64,000 nucleotides of DNA from Paraburkholderia largidicola (GCF_013426895.1 NZ_AP023175.1:1426001-1490000); one strand, 5' to 3'; numbered from the stretch's first letter, positions 1 through 9,780 are shown. Notes: a model not told the origin generated them from the sequence alone. Numbers and translations: made by a program.

Positions 1-156
1 CAGCCGGCACATGATCGAAAACTGCGTGGTCTTGAGGCCCACCTGCCCGAGATGACGGTCGTAAAGCTGCGTCACATAGCGCGCCGCTTGCCGGATCGCA
101 AAGCAGTCGTCGTCGGGTGAAACCTGTATTTCTTCAGTGTCAGTCTCTACGTGCAT
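1..156 (-). CDS. MarR-family transcriptional regulator, N-terminal part (cut by window edge)
   Basis: Only the first 52 codons are present, reading leftwards from an ATG at 156; the rest lies beyond position 1. The visible part carries CFAIRQAARYVTQLYDRHL followed by GQVGL and a TQFSIM segment. It aligns closely with the start of the complete MarR gene at 217-639 (CFALRQAARFVTQIYERHL), so the two are tandem paralogues about 60 bp apart. MarR proteins are dimeric winged-helix repressors that usually respond to small phenolic or oxidising ligands; the N-terminal Cys in both copies could be redox-active, but that is inference. A perfect 12-bp palindrome overlaps the start codon, suggesting tight auto- or cross-repression. 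Confidence 0.75.
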   Translation of the reverse strand, partial: MHVETDTEEIQVSPDDDCFAIRQAARYVTQLYDRHLGQVGLKTTQFSIMCRL

Positions 157-162
157 ATGCAC
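151..162. promoter_or_regulatory. Perfect palindrome GTGCATATGCAC, putative MarR operator
   Basis: A 12-bp perfect palindrome overlaps the ATG of the left MarR gene. A one-pair variant, GTGCGTATGCAC, lies at 657-668 just upstream of the second MarR gene. Two near-identical palindromes at the 5' ends of two paralogous MarR genes are what auto/cross-regulation would look like. No experimental support is available. Confidence 0.5.
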
Positions 163-216
163 ACCATGAAATCGATTTCGTCGAACGCGCGATGCCACGC
201 GCAAGAAACAACGGGA

Positions 217-639
217 TTACGAGGTCAGATTGAACAGCTCGGCGCGCAAGGCCTTGGCGCGGCTGCGGCCGAACTTGCTTTCGAATTCGTCCTGCGCGGC
301 GCGCCACGCGATGGCGGCTTGCTCGAACGTTTCCTTGCCCGCTTTCGACAGGCTGAACTGATAAGTGCGGCCGTCATGCTCGGACGGCTCGCTGAGCACA
401 AGACCATCGCGCTGCAACGGCTTCAGCGCGCGCACGAGCGTGGTGCGTTCCATCACCATCGTGTCGGCCAGCTCCACCATGGTCAGGCCAGGCTTGCGGG
501 CGAGCTTCGCGACGATCGTGAACTGCGCCGCCGTCAGGCCAACCTGGCCGAGATGGCGTTCGTAGATCTGCGTGACGAAACGCGCCGCCTGCCGCAGCGC
601 GAAACAGTTGCAATCGTCGTGAGAAATAGGCTTGCTCAT
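217..639 (-). CDS. MarR-family winged-helix transcriptional regulator (140 aa)
   Basis: Complete 140-residue MarR protein, normal family length. The N-terminal dimerisation helix contains CNCFALRQAARFVTQIYERHL. The recognition region (about residues 50-95: AQFTIVAKL, LTMVELADTMVMERTTLVRALKPL, then the wing RDGLVLSEPSEHDGRTY) fits the MarR winged helix. The ATG at 639 is preceded by GGAAGGAAG-like sequence on the reverse strand. It sits 74 bp downstream of the transglutaminase operon stop at 714 and points the same way, so read-through is possible. The ligand cannot be deduced. It is paralogous to the truncated gene at 1-156. Confidence 0.9.
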   Translation of the reverse strand: MSKPISHDDCNCFALRQAARFVTQIYERHLGQVGLTAAQFTIVAKLARKPGLTMVELADTMVMERTTLVRALKPLQRDGLVLSEPSEHDGRTYQFSLSKAGKETFEQAAIAWRAAQDEFESKFGRSRAKALRAELFNLTS

Positions 640-656
640 GGGAAGGAAGTCTATAT

Positions 657-668
657 GTGCGTATGCAC
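657..668. promoter_or_regulatory. Near-palindrome GTGCGTATGCAC upstream of MarR gene
   Basis: Located 18 bp upstream of the start codon of the 217-639 MarR gene. It differs by one base pair from the perfect palindrome at 151-162. Its position between promoter and start would suit a repressor operator. Confidence 0.45.
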
Positions 669-713
669 GCTGTCAAATCGCGATGCGGTGCGCTGACTGA
701 AATTCATTGTTGC

Positions 714-1604
714 TCATAACGCCAGCACGCTGACGGCGACCTCGACGCGATGCGCGCCGCCGCCAAGAATCATGCCGCGTAGCAGCGACACGTCGCTATA
801 GTCGCGGCCGATTGCGAGCGTCACGTGGTCCATGTCGGCGAGCACGTCGTTGGTCGGGTCCAGATCGATCCAGCCGCTTTGCGGGCAATGCACCGACACC
901 CACGCATGCGACGCATCCGCGCCGATCAGGCGCGGCTGACCCGGCGGCGGATCGTTGCGCAGATAGCCGCTCACATAGCGCGCGGGCAGCCCGAGCGCGC
1001 GCAGGCAGCCGATCATCACCTGCGCGAAGTCCTGGCAGACGCCGCTTTTCATATCGAACGCACGTTCGGCGGGCGTATCGAACATCGTCGCCGACGGCTT
1101 GTAGTCGAAATCCGCGTAAATGCGATGCATCAGATCGATCGCACCCGCGACGATCGGCGTGCCGGGGCGGAAGCTGCGCAGCGCGTAGTCGCGCAACGAA
1201 GGCTTGAGCGCGACATTGGGCGACCCGAAACAGAACTCGACCTGCGGATGACACACGCCGCCCGCGCGAAACCGCAGCGAGTCCGCGACGTCTTCCCACA
1301 CGGGCGTGGCGCCGGGATCGAGATCGCGCCACCGCGGCGTGAGCTGCACGGTCGTTTCGCTGACCATTTGCAGACGTTCGTGCGGCGCATCGAGCGCGAA
1401 ATACAGCACGTCATTGCCGAACGCGTCGATGCGGCTATGCAGATACGAAGGCGACGGCTCGATGCGCTCCGTATGCGCGACCACCCGCTGCCACGCACAT
1501 GCGAGCGGGCGGATCGTCGCGAGATGCTGCGCGGTTTCGACGAGCGTCGAATAGTGATAGGTCGTGCGATGCGACACGGACAGCAACGTCTGCGCGTCTT
1601 TCAT
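714..1604 (-). CDS. Transglutaminase-like cysteine peptidase-fold protein (296 aa)
   Basis: Bacterial transglutaminase-like protein with the N-terminal beta domain (residues 1-90, with TTYHYSTLVETAQHLATIRP) followed by the papain-fold catalytic core. The likely triad is C190 (SGVCQDFAQVM), H233 (ASHAWVSV) and D249 (GWIDLDPTND). No signal peptide is visible, so it is probably cytoplasmic. Its ATG at 1604 overlaps the stop of the upstream ATP-grasp/alpha-E gene by 4 bp, indicating translational coupling. This is the third gene of a leftward operon (7693 to 714). Members of such operons have been predicted from comparative genomics to make or process peptide/isopeptide bonds together with permuted ATP-grasp enzymes; the substrate is unknown. 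Confidence 0.9.
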   Translation of the reverse strand: MKDAQTLLSVSHRTTYHYSTLVETAQHLATIRPLACAWQRVVAHTERIEPSPSYLHSRIDAFGNDVLYFALDAPHERLQMVSETTVQLTPRWRDLDPGATPVWEDVADSLRFRAGGVCHPQVEFCFGSPNVALKPSLRDYALRSFRPGTPIVAGAIDLMHRIYADFDYKPSATMFDTPAERAFDMKSGVCQDFAQVMIGCLRALGLPARYVSGYLRNDPPPGQPRLIGADASHAWVSVHCPQSGWIDLDPTNDVLADMDHVTLAIGRDYSDVSLLRGMILGGGAHRVEVAVSVLAL

Positions 1605-4213
1605 GACGACACCTGCGCGGCCAGCGTGTTCGCGTGGCTAAAATAGCGCGCGCTGATTTCATTCGCCGCTGCCGTCATGCTCATCCCGAGGCGGTCGCAC
1701 AGCGCGATCAGTTCCGCGTACAGGCCGCTGTCGTCCGTCGTGCACAACTGCTCCAGCGAGGGCAGCGTGCTCACGTCCGGCAGCAGGTCGTTGAACCGCC
1801 GGTGACGCGTGTTGCCCGCCGCCATCGAGATATCGTCGAGCTTCGAGCACAGCCGTGCGTACACGCCGTACAGTCCGCGCGGATTGGTCGGCTCGATCAC
1901 GAGCAGATCGATCAGCGCAGGCACTTCGAGGCGCCCCGGATACAGCGAGCGATACGTGAGCGTGCTGTCGAACAGTTGCAGCAGCAGGTCGAAGGCGGCG
2001 GGCGTCGCCAGCTGGCGCTGCGTCGCCACGACGCGCAGTATCGACGTCATCGCCCACACGCGCTCGATATGCCGGCCCGCGAACATCAGGCGCCACGCTT
2101 CGTCGCGCGTCATGCGGTCGCCTTGCGCGCCGCTGATCGCCGCAAGTTGCGTGGAAAGATGTTCGAGCGCGTTCATCAGCGACACGCGGTTGTAGCGCGC
2201 CTTGCCGCGCGACGACGCATTCGACGAGACGGCGGCCGCCGGCGTCAGGTCATGCAGCGCGTCGCGGAAGTCGTTGCGCGCGGCGAGCGTGATGCGCCAG
2301 TGATCGTTCGAGAGCCGCCCGCGAATCTCGCCGCTCGCGCGCGCCTGGCTCGCGAGATTCTGGCCGATGCTGTACGCGCCCGTGTTCTCGTGCAGATTCG
2401 CGACCAGCGTGCGCTCGAATGCTCGCAGCGACTGGCCTGCGACGATATCGCCCGGTTGCACGAGGCCGAATTGCAGCGCGAGTTCGGCGAGCGTGCCGAA
2501 CATGGTGTCCGCGCCGTTGCTTTCCAGCGAGCCGATAATCAGCCGCAACAGCCGTACGTTGTTCTCCGCGCGCTCGCCGTAGCGGCCGCTCCAGAACAGG
2601 TTCTCCGCCGCGCGGCTCGACACCGTGCGATGCTTGCGCGCGAGATCCGCAGGTTTCAAAGGCGACGGCAACAGCGTGAAGGTCGAATTCGGATGGCTCG
2701 ACAGCACCCACGTATCGACGCTGCTGCCGCCGAACTGCATCGACACGGACGACTGCCGTTCCCCCGCGAGACGCGTGAAGCCGCCGGGCAGCACATGCCA
2801 GCTGCCGCTCGCATCGGCGACGGCGATGGCGCGCAGCACGCACGGCCGGTTGCCGAGCGTGCCGTCTTCGTAGCGCGGCGTGCACGAATACGGCAGCGGC
2901 TGCTGGATCGTGAACGCATCGGGCGCGCGCTCGATACGGCTCTTCCACGCGTCGAGCCGCTGCACGCCCGGCGCGATGCCAGGCGGCCCGTCCGCTGTGC
3001 GCGTGGGCCATGTCGGTTGCAGGAAAGCGTCGTCCATGTTCGCGAATGCATGCTCGCGCGCGGCGTCCTCGCCGCACCACCACGTCGACACGCCGCCCAG
3101 CAACAGCGGCTCGTTCAGCAAGGTCTGCGCGATGCCCGGCAAGAAGCCGTGCATCGCCGGGGATTCGAGAAAGCCCGAACCCGGCACATTCGACACGATC
3201 ACATTGCCCGCGCGCATCACCTGCAACAGCCCCGGCACGCCGATCGTCGAATCGGCACGCAGTTCGACGGGGTCGCAGAAGGCGTCGTCGAGACGCCGCA
3301 GCACGACGTGCACGCGCTCGAGGCCCGTGAGCGTCTTCAGATACAGCATGTCGTTGCGCACCGTCAGGTCTTTGCCTTCGACGAGCGTCACGCCCAGATA
3401 GCGCGCCAGGAACGCGTGTTCGAAATACGTCTCCGCGAACGGCCCCGGCGTGAGCAGCGCGATATGCGGCGCGCTGTCCGTCTTGCCGTCGCGCATCGTC
3501 GCGCGCGCCCATTCGGCGAGCGTCGCGATCAGCGTGGAAAACGTCGGCGCAAGGCGGCTCACGCGCATTTCGCGGAACGCATCGGCGAATACGCTCGACA
3601 CGATCATGCGGTTTTCCAGCGCATAGCCGAGGCCGGAAGGCACTTCCGTGCGATGCGACACGACCGTCCACTCGCCGCTGGGCGCGCGCGCCAGATCGAC
3701 GCCGACCACTTGCAGGAACTGGCCTCCTGGCGGCGTGAAACCCTTCACGGCGCGCAGATAGCCAGGGTGCCCATAGACGAGCGCCGGGGGCAGCTTGCAT
3801 TGCTCCAACAGCTTCTGCGGACCGTACACATCGGCGACGATCGCGTTGAGCAACTGCGCGCGCTGCTGCACGCCGCGCTCGATAAGCGCCCACTCGTCTT
3901 CCGCGATGATGAACGGCAGCAGGTCGAGCGCCCACGGACGCGGCTCGCCCTTGTCCGCGTAGACGTTGTAGGTGATGTCGTTGTCGCGCACCTGCTGGGC
4001 GATCGATGCGCGCCCCGGCTCCAGACCCGCGATGCCTTCCTCGCCGAGCAGCTCGAAAAAGCGCTGCCAGGGCTCGCGCAGCGGCCCCGCAGCATCGCGC
4101 AGTTCGTCCCAGTGGCCTTCGCGCACGTCGACCAGCGGCAGCGAGCGCAGCAGCGCCAGCGCGTCAGGATGGCCTGCTGCCGCTTCGAACGGAAAGGTCG
4201 ATTGAAAGGCCAA
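1601..4213 (-). CDS. Circularly permuted ATP-grasp protein fused to alpha-E domain (870 aa)
   Basis: Large two-domain protein. Residues about 1-490 match the circularly permuted ATP-grasp type-2 family (for example VVGVDLARAPSGEWTVVSHR and PSGLGYALENRMIVSS). The C-terminal ~330 residues form the all-helical alpha-E domain (starting near SSRAAENLFWSGRYGERAENNVRLLR). ATP-grasp enzymes ligate carboxylates to amines, so an amidoligase role is likely but unproven. The start is a TTG at 4213: no in-frame ATG lies nearby, and MAFQSTFPFEAAAGHPDAL gives the usual length. It lies 48 bp after the DUF2126-type transglutaminase and overlaps the following transglutaminase by 4 bp, fixing it in one operon. 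Confidence 0.88.
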   Translation of the reverse strand: MAFQSTFPFEAAAGHPDALALLRSLPLVDVREGHWDELRDAAGPLREPWQRFFELLGEEGIAGLEPGRASIAQQVRDNDITYNVYADKGEPRPWALDLLPFIIAEDEWALIERGVQQRAQLLNAIVADVYGPQKLLEQCKLPPALVYGHPGYLRAVKGFTPPGGQFLQVVGVDLARAPSGEWTVVSHRTEVPSGLGYALENRMIVSSVFADAFREMRVSRLAPTFSTLIATLAEWARATMRDGKTDSAPHIALLTPGPFAETYFEHAFLARYLGVTLVEGKDLTVRNDMLYLKTLTGLERVHVVLRRLDDAFCDPVELRADSTIGVPGLLQVMRAGNVIVSNVPGSGFLESPAMHGFLPGIAQTLLNEPLLLGGVSTWWCGEDAAREHAFANMDDAFLQPTWPTRTADGPPGIAPGVQRLDAWKSRIERAPDAFTIQQPLPYSCTPRYEDGTLGNRPCVLRAIAVADASGSWHVLPGGFTRLAGERQSSVSMQFGGSSVDTWVLSSHPNSTFTLLPSPLKPADLARKHRTVSSRAAENLFWSGRYGERAENNVRLLRLIIGSLESNGADTMFGTLAELALQFGLVQPGDIVAGQSLRAFERTLVANLHENTGAYSIGQNLASQARASGEIRGRLSNDHWRITLAARNDFRDALHDLTPAAAVSSNASSRGKARYNRVSLMNALEHLSTQLAAISGAQGDRMTRDEAWRLMFAGRHIERVWAMTSILRVVATQRQLATPAAFDLLLQLFDSTLTYRSLYPGRLEVPALIDLLVIEPTNPRGLYGVYARLCSKLDDISMAAGNTRHRRFNDLLPDVSTLPSLEQLCTTDDSGLYAELIALCDRLGMSMTAAANEISARYFSHANTLAAQVSS

Positions 4214-4261
4214 GATGTCGTCGCGAGTCTGTCGTTATGGGTTTAGGGGTGTAGCAGCGGC

Positions 4262-7200
4262 TTACCAGTGCCGCAAATCCAGCGTGAACGGGAACTCCAG
4301 GCTGCGCGGCGGCGTTTCCGTCACGAGCGGTCCGGGCGTGTGGCCTGTCGTGAAGAAGCGCGCGCGTCGCCGGCTTTCCGCTTCGTACGCGTTCACCGGG
4401 AAGGTCTGATAGTTGCGTCCGCCCGGATGAGCGACATGATACTGGCATCCGCCGATCGAGCGCCCCGTCCAGGTATCGACGACATCGAATGTCAGCGGCG
4501 CGTGCACGCCTATCGTAGGATGCAGCGACGACGACTGCGCCCATGCGCGGAAGCGCACGCCCGCGACGAATTCGCTGATGCGGCCGGTCGGCTGCAGCGG
4601 CAGGGACACGCCATTGACGCTCACGACGTGACGGTTGTCGTTCAGCCCAAGCACCTTCACCTCGAGCCGCTCCACCGACGAATCGACATACCGCACCGTG
4701 CCGCCCGCCGCGCCCTCTTCGCCCATCACGTGCCACGGCTCCAGCGCGCCGCTGATCGTCAGCGACAGGCCGTTCGCGTGCATCTCGCCGATGGCTGGGA
4801 AGCGGAACGCGAAGTGCGGCGCGAACCATTCGCTCTCGAATAGGTAGCCCGCGCCGCGCAGATCGGCGAGCACGTCGTCGAAATCCATCTGCACGAACGT
4901 GCCGAGCAGGAAGCGGTCGTGCAAGCCGGTGCCCCAGCGCGTGAGACGCGCCGTGTACGGCGTCTGCCAGAACTTCGCGACCAGCGCGCGCAGCAGCAGT
5001 TGCTGCACGAGACTCATACGCGCATGAGGCGGCATTTCGAAGCCGCGCAGTTCGAGCAGGCCGAGACGGCCCGTCGGGCCATCGGGCGAGTAGAGCTTGT
5101 CGATGCAGAACTCGGCGCGGTGCGTGTTGCCCGTCACGTCGATCAGGATGTTGCGCAGAGCGCGGTCGATCATCCACGACGGCAGTTGTGCGCTGCCCTG
5201 GCCGCCGAGCAGATCGATCTGCCGTTGCAGTTCGCTGAACGCCAGTTCGAGCTCGTAGACCTGGTCGTTGCGCGCTTCGTCGACGCGCGGCGCCTGGCTG
5301 GTCGGCCCGATGAACAGCCCCGAGAACAGATATGACAGCGACGGATGGTTGTGCCAGTACGCGACGAGGCTCGCGAGCAGATCGGGGCGGCGCAGGAACG
5401 GGCTGTCGGCAGGCGTCGCGCCGCCCAATACGAAGTGGTTGCCGCCGCCCGTGCCCGCGTGGCGGCCGTCGAGCATGAACTTCTCGGTGCTCAGATAGGT
5501 TTCGTGCGCAGCGTTGTAGAGGTACTCGGTGTGATCGACGAGTTCGTTCCAGTTCTTCGCCGGATGAATGTTGACTTCGATCACGCCGGGGTCGGGCGTG
5601 ACCTGCAGCACATGCAGACGCGGATCGCGCGGCGGCGGATAGCCTTCGATCACGACGGGCATCTTCAACTCCGCGGCCGTCGCTTCGATCGCGGCAAGCA
5701 GGTCGAGATAGTCGTCGAGTTCGGTGAGCGGCGGCATGAAGACGTGCAGCAGCGCACGGCCGTCGCCCAGCGCGTCGGCTTCCACTTTCGGGCCCGCTGC
5801 GCGCGCCGGATTGCGCGCTTCGACGCACAGCGCCGTGCGGATCAGCGATGCCGCCGATTCGCCACGCTCGGGGAAGCGGTCCTGCGGCCGCGTGGCCGGG
5901 CCGCTGCCGGTTCCGCCAACACCAGTCCCTCGTCCGCCGACGGGTTCAGCATCGCCGCGAGCGTCGTACGATGCGCCTTCATACTGCATCCGCAATTGCG
6001 CCGACGTGCGCAGCGGCGCGGGTGCCGCGAAAGGATCGTGCGGGTGCTGATACGGGTAATCCCCCTTCGAGACCCACGGCAGCGAATCGAGCGGCAGGCG
6101 CAAGCCCATCGGCGAGTCGCCGGGAATCAGATACATGTGTTCGTCGCGGAAGAACCATGCGCCGCTCGTCCAGCCCGGGCCGGCCGTCGAGCGCGCCAGC
6201 GGCAGCACGTAACCCGTTACGCCCGACAGCCCCGCCTCGAACACGCGGCGCAGCCGCACGCGCTCCATTTCGTCGTCGAGCCGCGAATCGAACGGATCGA
6301 CGTTGACGGGCAAGCGGCGCTCGCGCCACAGGTAGTACCACGTGTCCTCGTAGCCGGGCTGCGCGTGCTGGCTGTCGACGGACAGCTTGTCGGCGAGCCG
6401 CGTGATGAAGCGCTGCGCATCGTCGGACGTATAGCGGCCAGGGCTGCGCTCGTCGGCGAACAGCGCCGGGTCGTTCCAGCACCGCTCGCCGTCCGCGCGC
6501 CAGTACAGCGACAGCGCCCAGCGCGGCAACTGCTCGCCCGGATACCACTTGCCCTGGCCGATATGCAGAAAGCCGTTCGCGCCGTAGTGCGCGCGCAGCT
6601 TGTCCATCAGCGCGACGGCATAGCCGCGCTTGGTCGGGCCGAGCGCGTCGGTGTTCCATTCCGCGGCGTCGCGGTCGCGCACCGACACGAAAGTCGGCTC
6701 GCCGCCCATCGTCAGGCGCACATCCATCGCGGCGAGCTGGCTGTCGACATGCTCGCCCATCGTGAGCACGCGGTCCCACGCGGCTTCCGTATAGGGCTTC
6801 GTCACGCGGGGCGTTTCGAGCACCCGCGTGATCGACATCGCGTGCTCGAACTCGACTTCGGACTCGTCGACGGCGCCCGAAATCGGCGCAGCGCTGCCCG
6901 GCTCCGGCGTGCACGCGACGGGAATATGGCCCTCGCCCGCGAGCAGGCCCGAGGTCGGGTCGAGGCCGATCCAGCCCGCGCCGGGCAGGAACACTTCGCA
7001 CCACGCGTGCAGGTCGGTGAAATCGTACTCCGTGCCGCTCGGGCCATCGAGCGACTTGGTATCGGGCGCAAGCTGTAGCAAATAGCCCGACACGAAGCGC
7101 GCCGCCAGCCCCAGCTGGCGCAGGGTTTCGACCAGCAGCCAGCCCGAATCGCGGCATGAGCCCGACGCATTGACGAGCGTTTCCTCGGGCGTCTGCACGC

Positions 7201-7693
7201 CCGGCTCCATCCGGATCAGATAGCGGATATCGTGCTGCAGGCGCTGGTTGAGTTCGACGAGGAAATCTGCGGTGCCGCGCGGCGTAAGGTCGATGCTGCC
7301 GACGAACTCCTTGAAGCGCGGCGTCATCTCGCGCTTGACGAGATACGGCGCCAGTTCCGCCGCAAGCTCGGGTGCGTATTCGAACGGAAACTGCTCGGCC
7401 GACGGCTCCAGGAAGAAATCGAACGGATTGTAGACAGCCATTTCCGCGACGAGATCGACCGTGATCTTGAACTCGGGCGTGCGCTCGGGAAACACGAGCC
7501 GCGCCTGATAGTTCGCGAAGGCGTCCTGCTGCCAGTTGATGAAGTGCAGTTCCGGCTCGACGCGCATCGAGTACGACAGGATCGGCGTGCGGCAGTGCGG
7601 CGCCGGGCGCAGCCGCACGACCTGCGGCGACAATCCGACGAGACGGTCATAGCGGTAATGCGTGACATGGTTCAACGCGACACGTATGGACAC
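4262..7693 (-). CDS. Large transglutaminase-domain protein, DUF2126 type (1143 aa)
   Basis: First gene of the ATP-grasp/transglutaminase operon. The N-terminal part is a transglutaminase module with the same fold order as the 296-aa protein: [21 protein letters not shown], then likely catalytic C180 ([12 protein letters not shown]), H229 (DLHAWCEVF) and D245 ([10 protein letters not shown]). The remaining ~800 residues correspond to the DUF2126 region of unknown function, interrupted around residues 595-625 by a Gly-rich low-complexity linker. I place the start at the GTG at 7693 ([13 protein letters not shown]), because AGGAG lies six bases upstream; the open frame extends 17 codons further without a better start. 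No membrane segment or signal peptide is seen. Function unknown beyond the fold. Confidence 0.88.
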   Translation of the reverse strand: MSIRVALNHVTHYRYDRLVGLSPQVVRLRPAPHCRTPILSYSMRVEPELHFINWQQDAFANYQARLVFPERTPEFKITVDLVAEMAVYNPFDFFLEPSAEQFPFEYAPELAAELAPYLVKREMTPRFKEFVGSIDLTPRGTADFLVELNQRLQHDIRYLIRMEPGVQTPEETLVNASGSCRDSGWLLVETLRQLGLAARFVSGYLLQLAPDTKSLDGPSGTEYDFTDLHAWCEVFLPGAGWIGLDPTSGLLAGEGHIPVACTPEPGSAAPISGAVDESEVEFEHAMSITRVLETPRVTKPYTEAAWDRVLTMGEHVDSQLAAMDVRLTMGGEPTFVSVRDRDAAEWNTDALGPTKRGYAVALMDKLRAHYGANGFLHIGQGKWYPGEQLPRWALSLYWRADGERCWNDPALFADERSPGRYTSDDAQRFITRLADKLSVDSQHAQPGYEDTWYYLWRERRLPVNVDPFDSRLDDEMERVRLRRVFEAGLSGVTGYVLPLARSTAGPGWTSGAWFFRDEHMYLIPGDSPMGLRLPLDSLPWVSKGDYPYQHPHDPFAAPAPLRTSAQLRMQYEGASYDARGDAEPVGGRGTGVGGTGSGPATRPQDRFPERGESAASLIRTALCVEARNPARAAGPKVEADALGDGRALLHVFMPPLTELDDYLDLLAAIEATAAELKMPVVIEGYPPPRDPRLHVLQVTPDPGVIEVNIHPAKNWNELVDHTEYLYNAAHETYLSTEKFMLDGRHAGTGGGNHFVLGGATPADSPFLRRPDLLASLVAYWHNHPSLSYLFSGLFIGPTSQAPRVDEARNDQVYELELAFSELQRQIDLLGGQGSAQLPSWMIDRALRNILIDVTGNTHRAEFCIDKLYSPDGPTGRLGLLELRGFEMPPHARMSLVQQLLLRALVAKFWQTPYTARLTRWGTGLHDRFLLGTFVQMDFDDVLADLRGAGYLFESEWFAPHFAFRFPAIGEMHANGLSLTISGALEPWHVMGEEGAAGGTVRYVDSSVERLEVKVLGLNDNRHVVSVNGVSLPLQPTGRISEFVAGVRFRAWAQSSSLHPTIGVHAPLTFDVVDTWTGRSIGGCQYHVAHPGGRNYQTFPVNAYEAESRRRARFFTTGHTPGPLVTETPPRSLEFPFTLDLRHW

Positions 7694-8079
7694 TCCGGAC
7701 TCCTGGGCGGAAAAGGCCGATAAGGGGGCAGACGCGAAAAGCAAGCTCTATGCCGTTGAGCGTGACGAGGCTGTGGGCGCTGCGTTTGCATCTATCGCAT
7801 TGTCACGCGGCGGCTTCATGCTTCGAAGGTCTTCGAATGTCAAAGCATGCATGCTGCGCGACGGCCCGCGCGCACCAAAGCGGCGCATGCGGCGGGTCGT
7901 TCGCGCACGCAATGTGCGCAAGACCCACGACGTTATAGCGAAGCGGCATGAAGATTGCGGGAATCCACGCGCGTCGAGGTTGCCACAGCCGCCGCCGCAC
8001 ATCGACGGCGCGCGGCACGGCCGACGGACACACACCTCATTCACAGCATGACGACCTAAACGTAAAACGGATTGAAGCG
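7694..8079. promoter_or_regulatory. Divergent intergenic region of transglutaminase operon and metallopeptidase
   Basis: 386 bp without a convincing gene between two divergently read units. It contains two TTCGAA hexamers one helical turn apart (7822-7827 and 7832-7837) and, 6 bp further, a perfect 12-bp palindrome AGCATGCATGCT (7844-7855). The cluster is a candidate operator for one or both directions. No clear sigma-70 promoter could be fixed by eye. Confidence 0.4.
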
Positions 8080-9144
8080 ATGAAAGCCTTCCATTGCAAC
8101 CGATGCGACCAGCGCGTGTTCTTCGAGAACGTGCTGTGCGAGCGCTGCGAGGCGTTACTCGGCTACGTGCCGGAACTGGCCGAAATCAGCGCGTTCGAAG
8201 ATGCCGGCGACGGCCAGTGGCGCAGCCTGCATCCCGACGTCAAAGGCAAGCTGTACCGTCAGTGTCACAACTACGCGGTCGAGAACATCTGCAACTGGAT
8301 GCTGCCCGCCGACGATCCCGAGACCCTGTGCCGCTCGTGCCGTCTCACGCACACCATTCCGAATCTCGCGGAACCGAACAACCGGCTCTACTGGTATCGG
8401 CTGGAGACGGCGAAGCGCCGCCTCCTCTATACGCTCGATGCGCTGGGCCTCGCGATCGACTCGCGCCAGGTCGATCCCGACAACGGCCTCGAATTCGACT
8501 TCCGCGAGAACACGGGCGACGGCGAGACGGTGATGACGGGCCATGACAACGGCCGCATTACGCTGAACGTGGCCGAAGCCGACGACGCGCATCGCGAGAA
8601 AGTCCGCAACGACATGCGCGAGCCGTATCGAACGCTGCTCGGGCATTTCCGCCACGAGTCGGGCCATTACTACTTCGAGAAACTGGTTGCGGGCACGCAC
8701 TGGCTCAAGCCGTTTCGCGAGCGCTTCGGCGACGATCAGGCCGACTATGGCGAGGCGCTCGCCGCCTACTATCGCAACGGCGCGCCAGCCGACTGGGAAA
8801 GCCGCTTCATCAGCGCGTACGCGACGATGCATGCGTGGGAAGACTGGGCCGAGACGTGGGCGCATTACCTGATGATCGTCGACGTGCTCGATACGTCGAC
8901 GGCCTACGGGCTTGCGCTGCTGCCGCCCGCGCCGAACGAGCCGTCCCTCACCGACCAGACGCCCGTCGAGGAAGCGAGCTTCGATAACCTGATGAAGCGC
9001 TGGTTTCCGCTGACGGACGTGCTGAACAGCCTGAACCGCAGTCTCGGCATGCCGGACGGTTATCCGTTCGCGCTGGCGCCGCCTGTCGTCGACAAGCTGC
9101 GTTTCGTGCATCGCGTGATTGCGCAGGCGTCGACGCACAAGTAG
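8080..9144 (+). CDS. Putative zinc-binding metallopeptidase with N-terminal zinc ribbon (354 aa)
   Basis: The N-terminus is a treble-Cys zinc ribbon (C6-x2-C9 ... C20-x2-C23). Further Cys pairs follow in the next 80 residues (QCHNYAVENIC, LCRSCRL). The catalytic-type motif HESGH lies at residues 192-196 in HFRHESGHYYFEKL, an HExxH zincin signature. The family (COG4307-like) is uncharacterised. I use the ATG at 8080 (MKAFHCNRCDQ); the open frame extends upstream but that part lacks family features. It is divergent from the ATP-grasp/transglutaminase operon, a gene neighbourhood I recall as recurrent, so it may process the same peptide product. Confidence 0.85.
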   Translation: MKAFHCNRCDQRVFFENVLCERCEALLGYVPELAEISAFEDAGDGQWRSLHPDVKGKLYRQCHNYAVENICNWMLPADDPETLCRSCRLTHTIPNLAEPNNRLYWYRLETAKRRLLYTLDALGLAIDSRQVDPDNGLEFDFRENTGDGETVMTGHDNGRITLNVAEADDAHREKVRNDMREPYRTLLGHFRHESGHYYFEKLVAGTHWLKPFRERFGDDQADYGEALAAYYRNGAPADWESRFISAYATMHAWEDWAETWAHYLMIVDVLDTSTAYGLALLPPAPNEPSLTDQTPVEEASFDNLMKRWFPLTDVLNSLNRSLGMPDGYPFALAPPVVDKLRFVHRVIAQASTHK

Positions 9145-9194
9145 CCGCGCATGCGCGGCCGGTCTTGATGTATGTAGCTTGCGCCGAACGCGCG

Positions 9195-9614
9195 TTACTT
9201 CTTCTGCAGCAGCGTCTTCAGTTCTTCGACGTTCTCTTCGACTCGTTTGGCGATCACCGCATACGAATCGGCCTGCGTGCGATACGCGGCCTGGGTGAGC
9301 TGCTGCATGTCCGCGAGCGCCTTGTGCAGCGTCTGCTGGACGAGCTCCGCTGTCTGCGCCGACGGCACGCCGCCCGTGGCTGCCTGCTTCTGCGCGACTT
9401 CCTGCAGTTCGGAGAGCGTCGAACGCAGCATTTCGGCCTGCTTCTGCGCAAGCGCCTGGATGCCCTGCACGGCCGTCTGATTGGCGGCAATCAAGGCCTC
9501 GACGTCCTTGCGACGCGCTTCCATCACGGCGGGCACGTCGAATCCGGGCAGCTTGAACTGTTCGAACAGCTTGTTGAACTCGGCGAACGGATTGGCGGCG
9601 TCAAAGGGTTCCAT
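9195..9614 (-). CDS. Phasin family protein (139 aa)
   Basis: Small amphipathic helical protein typical of phasins, which coat polyhydroxyalkanoate granules. It starts MEPFDAANPFAEFNKLFEQF and continues with Ala/Gln/Glu-rich helices (VEALIAANQTAVQGIQALAQKQ, then ELVQQTLHKALADMQQLTQAA). The ATG at 9614 has GGAG seven bases upstream, and the start gives the usual phasin beginning; the longer frame adds 21 unlikely residues. It is monocistronic and convergent with the metallopeptidase gene (50 bp between stops). Confidence 0.88.
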   Translation of the reverse strand: MEPFDAANPFAEFNKLFEQFKLPGFDVPAVMEARRKDVEALIAANQTAVQGIQALAQKQAEMLRSTLSELQEVAQKQAATGGVPSAQTAELVQQTLHKALADMQQLTQAAYRTQADSYAVIAKRVEENVEELKTLLQKK

Positions 9615-9765
9615 GCTTGATCTCCACAAGGTGCTTCGGTGGGTTGGGCATGTGCCTCGAAGGCTTGACGCAGGCACATGGCACGATCATGCCCGTTAAT
9701 GCGGCAATGCGCCAGCGAGCAAAGACGACGCCAGCAGCGACAGCCACCGCTTCATGCCGGATTCA

Positions 9766-9780
9766 TATCACGTCATGATG
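9766..9780. promoter_or_regulatory. TATCA-N5-TGATG site, putative MarR operator
   Basis: TATCACGTCATGATG matches the perfect inverted repeat TATCA-N5-TGATA at 11226-11240 in nine of ten arm positions. It lies in the divergent phasin/HPP-CBS intergenic region. Confidence 0.4.

Noticed and set aside
1634..4246. Long open frame antisense to the ATP-grasp/alpha-E gene
   Set aside because: It is a mirror of GC-rich codon bias; its Arg/His-rich translation has no domain and the opposite strand has clear family motifs.
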